Assembly (NCBI GenBank): GCA_946480465.1
Contig: CAMLJY010000096.1
Coordinates: 1 to 18,464 of the forward strand
Length of the DNA: 18,464 nucleotides
Reading direction: 5' to 3'
Source: an uncultured Burkholderiales bacterium
GTDB lineage: Bacteria > Pseudomonadota > Gammaproteobacteria > Burkholderiales > Burkholderiaceae
Under the pieces are notes generated by a model. It had not been told where the DNA came from. It saw only the letters and a list, made by a program, of their open reading frames with translations, and searched no databases. Below are positions 14,314-18,464 of this stretch, one piece after another. The position numbers and the translations under genes were made by a program. Within the stretch, counting starts at the first letter, position 1. The number at the start of each line of letters is the position of its first letter.

Positions 14314-16782
14314 ATGACTGATCTTTCCACCAGCCGCCGCGGCTTCGTCGGCGCCACGGCCCTGGGCGCGCTGCTGCCGGCGCTGCCGGCCTTTGCCGCC
14401 GGTGGCGCGGCGCGGGTCGGCACCGATGCCTTGTCGCTGTGGTACGAGCAGCCCGCCGGTCCCTGGATCGAAGCGCTGCCCGTGGGCAACGCCCGCCTCG
14501 GGGCGATGGTGTTCGGCCGCCCGGCGCAGGAGCGCCTGCAGTTCAACATCGACACGCTCTACGGCGGCGGGCCGTACGTGCAGGACAACCCGGCGTTCCG
14601 CGAGGCCCTGCCCAAGGTGCGCCGGCTGATCGACGAGGAGCGCTGGACCGAGGCCAACGAGCTGGTGTCCGCGTCGCTGATGGGCAAGCCGCTGAAGCAG
14701 ATGCCCTTCAGCAGCGCCGGCGACCTGATGCTCGACTTTCCCGGCGTGACCGGCGCCGCGCGCTACCGCCGCAGCCTGGACCTGGACAGCGCCATCGCCG
14801 CCACCCGTTTCATCGACGGCGGCGGTCGCCACCGGCGCGAGACCTTCAGCAGCGTGCCCGACCAGGTGGTGGTGATCCGGCTCGAGCTCGAAGGCGAGGG
14901 CACGATCGACCTCGACCTCGGCTACCGCCATGCCGACTACCAGCCCTACGGCGGCTTCGGCGACACCAAGTACGACGCCCACGGCGTGGTCTACGTCGGC
15001 GCGCCCTGGAACCACCACGAATCGCTGAATGCGGGCAAGCGCCCGTCCACGCTGGCCGTCCGCCCCGACGGCCCGGACGCGCTGCTCGTCGAAGGCCGCA
15101 ACGTCTCCGCCTTCGGCATCCCGGCGCAGCTGCGTTACGCGCTGCGCGTGCAGGCCGTGGGCGATGGCCGCATCGAGGCCGGTGGCGACCGGCTGCGCGT
15201 GCGCGGGGCCCGAAGGTTGACGCTGGTGGTCGCCGGCGAGACGAGCTACGTCAACCACCAGGACACCAGCGGCGACCCGGTGGCCGCGGTGCGCCGGCGC
15301 ACCACGGCGGCGGCGCGCAAGCCTTTCGCCAGGCTGCGCGCCGATCACGTGCAGGCGCATCGTGCGCTGTTCCGCCGCCTGCACATCGACCTGGGCGGCG
15401 CCGAGGCCGGCGCCCGCCCCACCGATGCCCGCATCGCCGGCGTGCCGCGCCAGGCCGATGCCGCGCTGGCCGCGCTGTACGTGCAGTATGCGCGTTATCT
15501 GCTGCTGTCGTGCTCGCGGCCGGGCAGCCAGCCGGCCAACCTGCAGGGCCTGTGGAACGAGGTGCTGCACCCGCCCTGGGAAGGCAAGTACACGATCAAC
15601 ATCAACACCGAGATGAACTACTGGCCCGCCGGGCCGGCCAACCTCGGCGAGTGCGTCGAACCGCTGCTGAAGATGGTGGAGGACCTGGCCGTCACCGGCG
15701 CGCGCACCGCGCGCGACAGCTACGGCGCGCGCGGCTGGATGGCGCACCACAACACCGACCTGTGGCGCGCCACCGCCCCCATCGACGGGCCGCTGTGGGG
15801 CATGTGGCCCACCGGCGGCGCCTGGCTGTGCACCACCCTGTGGGAGTACTGGCGCTACCAGCCCAGCCCGGCGCTGCTGCGCCGGCTGGCGCCGCTGCTC
15901 ACCGGCGCCTCGCAGTTCTTCCTCGACACCCTGGTCGAGGATCCCAAGGGCCGCGGCCTGGTCACCTCGCCGTCGATCTCGCCGGAGAACGAGCACCACC
16001 CCAAGGTGGCGCTGTGCGCCGGGCCGGCCATGGACAGCCAGATCCTGCGCGACCTGTTCGACGCCACGCTGGAGGCGCAGGCGCGGCTGGAGCAGGGCGA
16101 CCCGGCCTTCACCGACGCCGTGCGCCGGGCGCGCGCGCGCCTGCCGGCCGACCGCATCGGCGCGCGAGGCCAGCTGCAGGAATGGCTGGACGACTGGGAC
16201 GCGATCGCGCCGGACCAGCGGCACCGCCACGTCTCCCACCTCTATGCGGTTTATCCCAGCGGCCAGGTCAACGTGCGTGACACGCCCGCGCTGGCGCAGG
16301 CCGCGCGTGCCACGCTGAACGTGCGCGGTGACGAGAGCACCGGCTGGGCCACCGCCTGGCGGCTGGCGCTGTGGGCGCGGCTGGGCGATGGCGAGCGGGC
16401 CTACCGCATCCTGCAGGGCCTGCTGGGGCCGGTGCGCACCTACCCCAACATGTTCGACGCACACCCGCCGTTCCAGATCGACGGCAATTTCGGCGGCGCG
16501 GCCGGCATCCTGGAGATGATCGTGCAGTCCTGGGGCGGCGAGGTGCACCTGCTGCCGGCGCTGCCGCGCGCCTGGCCGCGGGGCCGGCTGCACGGCGTGC
16601 GAGCGCACGGCGGCCTGGAGCTGGACCTCGACTGGCAGGACGGGCAGCTGGCCCGGCTGCAGCTGCGTGGCCCGGCGCGCGCCGCCGTGGCACTGCGCTA
16701 CCGCGGCCAGCAGCATCGCCTATCGCTCGACGGACGCGGCCTCGGCAGCGTGTCGGCCGCTCACTTCAAGGCCCAGGCGTGA
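14314..16782 (+). CDS. Tat-exported GH95 alpha-L-fucosidase (or alpha-L-galactosidase)
   Basis: This 822-residue family 95 enzyme is an inverting glycosidase acting on terminal alpha-1,2-L-fucose, or in some members alpha-L-galactose. The N-terminus is a twin-arginine signal (TSRRGFVGATALGAL, R8-R9, then alanine-rich to about residue 29), so it is folded before export to the periplasm. The N-terminal beta-domain starts at LWYEQPAGPWIEALPVGNARLGAMVFG. The (alpha/alpha)6 catalytic domain contains N429 and N431 in TININTEMNYW, the likely general acid E558 in SISPENEH, and D723 in FQIDGNFGG, the residues used by the Bifidobacterium AfcA enzyme. The ATG at 14314 follows GAGGA at a somewhat long 13-base distance, 50 bases after the symporter gene. 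Its stop overlaps the GH43 start (GTGA). Fucose on xyloglucan galactose is the best contextual substrate; no fucose-catabolic gene is present. Confidence 0.92.
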   Translation: MTDLSTSRRGFVGATALGALLPALPAFAAGGAARVGTDALSLWYEQPAGPWIEALPVGNARLGAMVFGRPAQERLQFNIDTLYGGGPYVQDNPAFREALPKVRRLIDEERWTEANELVSASLMGKPLKQMPFSSAGDLMLDFPGVTGAARYRRSLDLDSAIAATRFIDGGGRHRRETFSSVPDQVVVIRLELEGEGTIDLDLGYRHADYQPYGGFGDTKYDAHGVVYVGAPWNHHESLNAGKRPSTLAVRPDGPDALLVEGRNVSAFGIPAQLRYALRVQAVGDGRIEAGGDRLRVRGARRLTLVVAGETSYVNHQDTSGDPVAAVRRRTTAAARKPFARLRADHVQAHRALFRRLHIDLGGAEAGARPTDARIAGVPRQADAALAALYVQYARYLLLSCSRPGSQPANLQGLWNEVLHPPWEGKYTININTEMNYWPAGPANLGECVEPLLKMVEDLAVTGARTARDSYGARGWMAHHNTDLWRATAPIDGPLWGMWPTGGAWLCTTLWEYWRYQPSPALLRRLAPLLTGASQFFLDTLVEDPKGRGLVTSPSISPENEHHPKVALCAGPAMDSQILRDLFDATLEAQARLEQGDPAFTDAVRRARARLPADRIGARGQLQEWLDDWDAIAPDQRHRHVSHLYAVYPSGQVNVRDTPALAQAARATLNVRGDESTGWATAWRLALWARLGDGERAYRILQGLLGPVRTYPNMFDAHPPFQIDGNFGGAAGILEMIVQSWGGEVHLLPALPRAWPRGRLHGVRAHGGLELDLDWQDGQLARLQLRGPARAAVALRYRGQQHRLSLDGRGLGSVSAAHFKAQA

Positions 16783-18413
16783 CGGACCGCCCCAAGCCTT
16801 CTTCCAGCGCGCGGCGTGGCGCCATGAAGGCCGCGCTGGCCGGGGCGGCGGCCGGCGCCGCCGTGTTCCCCGCGGGCGCCGCCCCGCCGCCGGCCGCCGG
16901 CCGTGCCCCGGCGCCTCGCTTCGGCCGCGGCATCGAAGGCCAGCGCCGGGCGGACCTGGGCGACGGCACCTTCCGCAACCCCGTCGTGCCCGGCGACCAT
17001 CCGGATCCGACGATCCTGAAGGATGGTGCCGACTACTACATGACCTTCTCGTCCTTCCAGTCCTGTCCGGGCGCGGTGATCTGGCACTCGCGCGACCTGG
17101 TGAACTGGACGCCGATCGCCGCCGCGCTGAACAAGCCGATCGGCACGGTCTGGGCCATGGACCTGGTCAAGCACCGCGGGCGCTACTTCCTGTACATCCC
17201 GGTGCTGCAGCCCGCACGCGTCGCCACCTTCGTGGTGCATGCGGACGACATCCGCGGCCCCTGGAGCGAGCCGATCGACCTGGGCCTGGACGGCTGCATC
17301 GACCCCGGCCACGCCGTCGGCGAGGACGGCAAGCGCTACCTGTTCGTGAGCGGCATCCGCCGCATCGGCCTCAGCGACGACGGCCTGGCCACGGTGGGTA
17401 CGCTGCAGCATGCGCACACCCCCTGGCAGTACCCGAAGGACTGGGTGGTGGAGATGTTCGCGCCCGAGGGGCCGAAGCTGCTGCGCCGCGGCGGCTGGTT
17501 CTACATGGTCTCGGCCGTCGGCGGCACCAGCGGCCCGCCGACCAGCCACATGGTCACCGTGGCGCGCGCGCGCTCGATCCACGGGCCCTGGGAGGACTGC
17601 CCCTTCAACCCCATCGTGCGCACGGCGAGTGCCGACGAACCCTGGTGGTCGCGCGGCCATGCCAGCGTGGTCGAAGGGCCGGCCGGCGACTGGTGGATGG
17701 TCTACCACGGCTACGAGAACGGCTTTCGCAGCCTCGGCCGGCAGACGCTGCTGGAGCCGGTCGAGTGGACGCGCGACGGCTGGCTGCGCGCACGCGGCGG
17801 CCGGCTCGACCGGCCGTTGCCCAAGCCGCGCGGCGGGCAAGCCGGTCCGGCGGGCGTGCGGCTGTCCGACGATTTCAGCCGCAGCCGCCTCGGCCCGCAG
17901 TGGAGCTTCTTCGATCCCGCGCCGGATGAGCTGCAGCGCGCGCAGCACGGCCCGGACGGGCTGCTGCTGCGCTGCAAGGGCAGCGGCCCGGCCGATTGCT
18001 CGCCGCTGACCTGCCTGGTGGGCGACCGCAGCTACGAGGCGGTGCTGGAGTTCGAAGTGAGCGGCCAGGCCGTGGGCGGCCTGGCGCTGTTCTACGACGG
18101 CCGCGGCTTCGTCGGCGTGGGCATCGGCGAAGGCCAGCTGCGCACCTGGCAGTACGGCCAGGAGCAGGCCTGGATGCGGCAGCCCGTGGCCGGGCAGCGC
18201 CACCGGCTGAAAGTGACGAACCGCGAGCACATCGTCAGCTTCCACCATGCCGCGGGCGACGGCCCCTGGACCCAGCACCCGTGGCAGATGGAGGTGTCGG
18301 GCTTCCACCACAACGTCTTCGGCGGCTTCCTCAGCCTGCGCCTGGCGCTGATCGCGGCCGGGCAGGGCGAGGTGCGCTTGCGCCGCTTCAGCTACCGGGG
18401 CCTCGATACCTGA
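16779..18413 (+). CDS. Exported GH43 glycosidase (beta-xylosidase/alpha-L-arabinofuranosidase type) with C-terminal concanavalin-like domain
   Basis: This 544-residue family 43 enzyme is an inverting exo-glycosidase that removes L-arabinofuranose or D-xylose. The five-bladed propeller (about 64-345) holds the catalytic triad: base D76 in GDHPDPTIL, D175 in CIDPGHAV, and general acid E230 in MFAPEGPKL. Residues 362-544 look like the beta-xylosidase C-terminal concanavalin-like sandwich (DDFSRSRLGPQW). The GTG at 16779 overlaps the GH95 stop as GTGA and yields a leader with a twin arginine (SARRGAMKAALAGAAAG), resembling a Tat signal without the usual phenylalanine. An ATG at 16824 would leave a bare hydrophobic Sec-like leader instead. 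Either way the product is exported. It closes the operon. Family members in Bacteroides xyloglucan loci are arabinofuranosidases, but the substrate here is unresolved. Confidence 0.9.
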   Translation: MTDRPKPSSSARRGAMKAALAGAAAGAAVFPAGAAPPPAAGRAPAPRFGRGIEGQRRADLGDGTFRNPVVPGDHPDPTILKDGADYYMTFSSFQSCPGAVIWHSRDLVNWTPIAAALNKPIGTVWAMDLVKHRGRYFLYIPVLQPARVATFVVHADDIRGPWSEPIDLGLDGCIDPGHAVGEDGKRYLFVSGIRRIGLSDDGLATVGTLQHAHTPWQYPKDWVVEMFAPEGPKLLRRGGWFYMVSAVGGTSGPPTSHMVTVARARSIHGPWEDCPFNPIVRTASADEPWWSRGHASVVEGPAGDWWMVYHGYENGFRSLGRQTLLEPVEWTRDGWLRARGGRLDRPLPKPRGGQAGPAGVRLSDDFSRSRLGPQWSFFDPAPDELQRAQHGPDGLLLRCKGSGPADCSPLTCLVGDRSYEAVLEFEVSGQAVGGLALFYDGRGFVGVGIGEGQLRTWQYGQEQAWMRQPVAGQRHRLKVTNREHIVSFHHAAGDGPWTQHPWQMEVSGFHHNVFGGFLSLRLALIAAGQGEVRLRRFSYRGLDT

Positions 18414-18432
18414 GCCGCTGGCCGGCTGGCCC

Positions 18433-18464
18433 GCTGGCTGCTGGCTGCTGGCTGCTGGCTGCTG
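18433..18464. repeat. 7-bp tandem repeat (GCTGGCT) running off the right edge
   Basis: Four perfect copies of GCTGGCT (18433-18460) are followed by GCTG at the window end, so the array continues beyond. Degenerate 7-8 base units (CCGCTGG, CCGGCTGG) lead in from the GH43 stop codon at 18411. It lies directly downstream of the operon's last gene. No terminator is seen within the window. Confidence 0.85.

Noticed and set aside
13930..16716. A 928-codon minus-strand frame opposite the symporter and GH95 genes
   Set aside because: The composition is that of an antisense shadow (R/A/G/H/Q), with no motif or signal, while the plus-strand frames carry full family signatures.

Overview
The window reads as part of a plant-polysaccharide utilisation locus in a very GC-rich (about 70% by eye) Gram-negative bacterium. 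Codon use, GTG/TTG starts and short GC-rich tandem repeats between genes would suit a soil or plant-associated member of the Burkholderiales. That placement is inference; nothing here fixes the species. Twelve protein genes fill almost all of it. The longest gap without a gene is about 270 bases (2856-3129), and no rRNA, tRNA, CRISPR array, transposon or phage gene was seen.

Left arm, minus strand (36-2855): a flavin-dependent tryptophan-halogenase-type enzyme, followed by a LacI-family regulator. Divergent from it on the plus strand is a xylose module (3130-7156): a ROK-family XylR-type repressor, xylulokinase (xylB) and xylose isomerase (xylA), joined by 4-base ATGA overlaps. The shared intergenic region holds a good candidate XylR operator and a nine-step array of 7-bp repeats.

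After a 166-base gap with LacI-like palindromes comes a second tight run of seven genes (7323-18413): secreted GH35 beta-galactosidase, secreted SGNH esterase with an extra N-terminal domain, cytoplasmic GH1 beta-glucosidase, a second LacI regulator paralogous to the first, a GPH-type sugar symporter, a Tat-exported GH95 alpha-L-fucosidase and an exported GH43 enzyme. 

Together the enzymes match the side-chain and backbone chemistry of fucosylated, O-acetylated xyloglucan. GH95 would remove fucose, the esterase acetyl groups, GH35 galactose and GH43 arabinose or xylose, outside the cytoplasm. The symporter would import the trimmed xylose/glucose oligomers, GH1 would release glucose inside, and XylA/XylB would take xylose to xylulose-5-phosphate. 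An endo-xyloglucanase, a GH31 alpha-xylosidase and a TonB-dependent receptor, expected for such a system, are absent and may lie outside. Complex arabinoxylan is the main alternative substrate. The window ends inside another 7-bp tandem repeat and begins in an 8-bp one.
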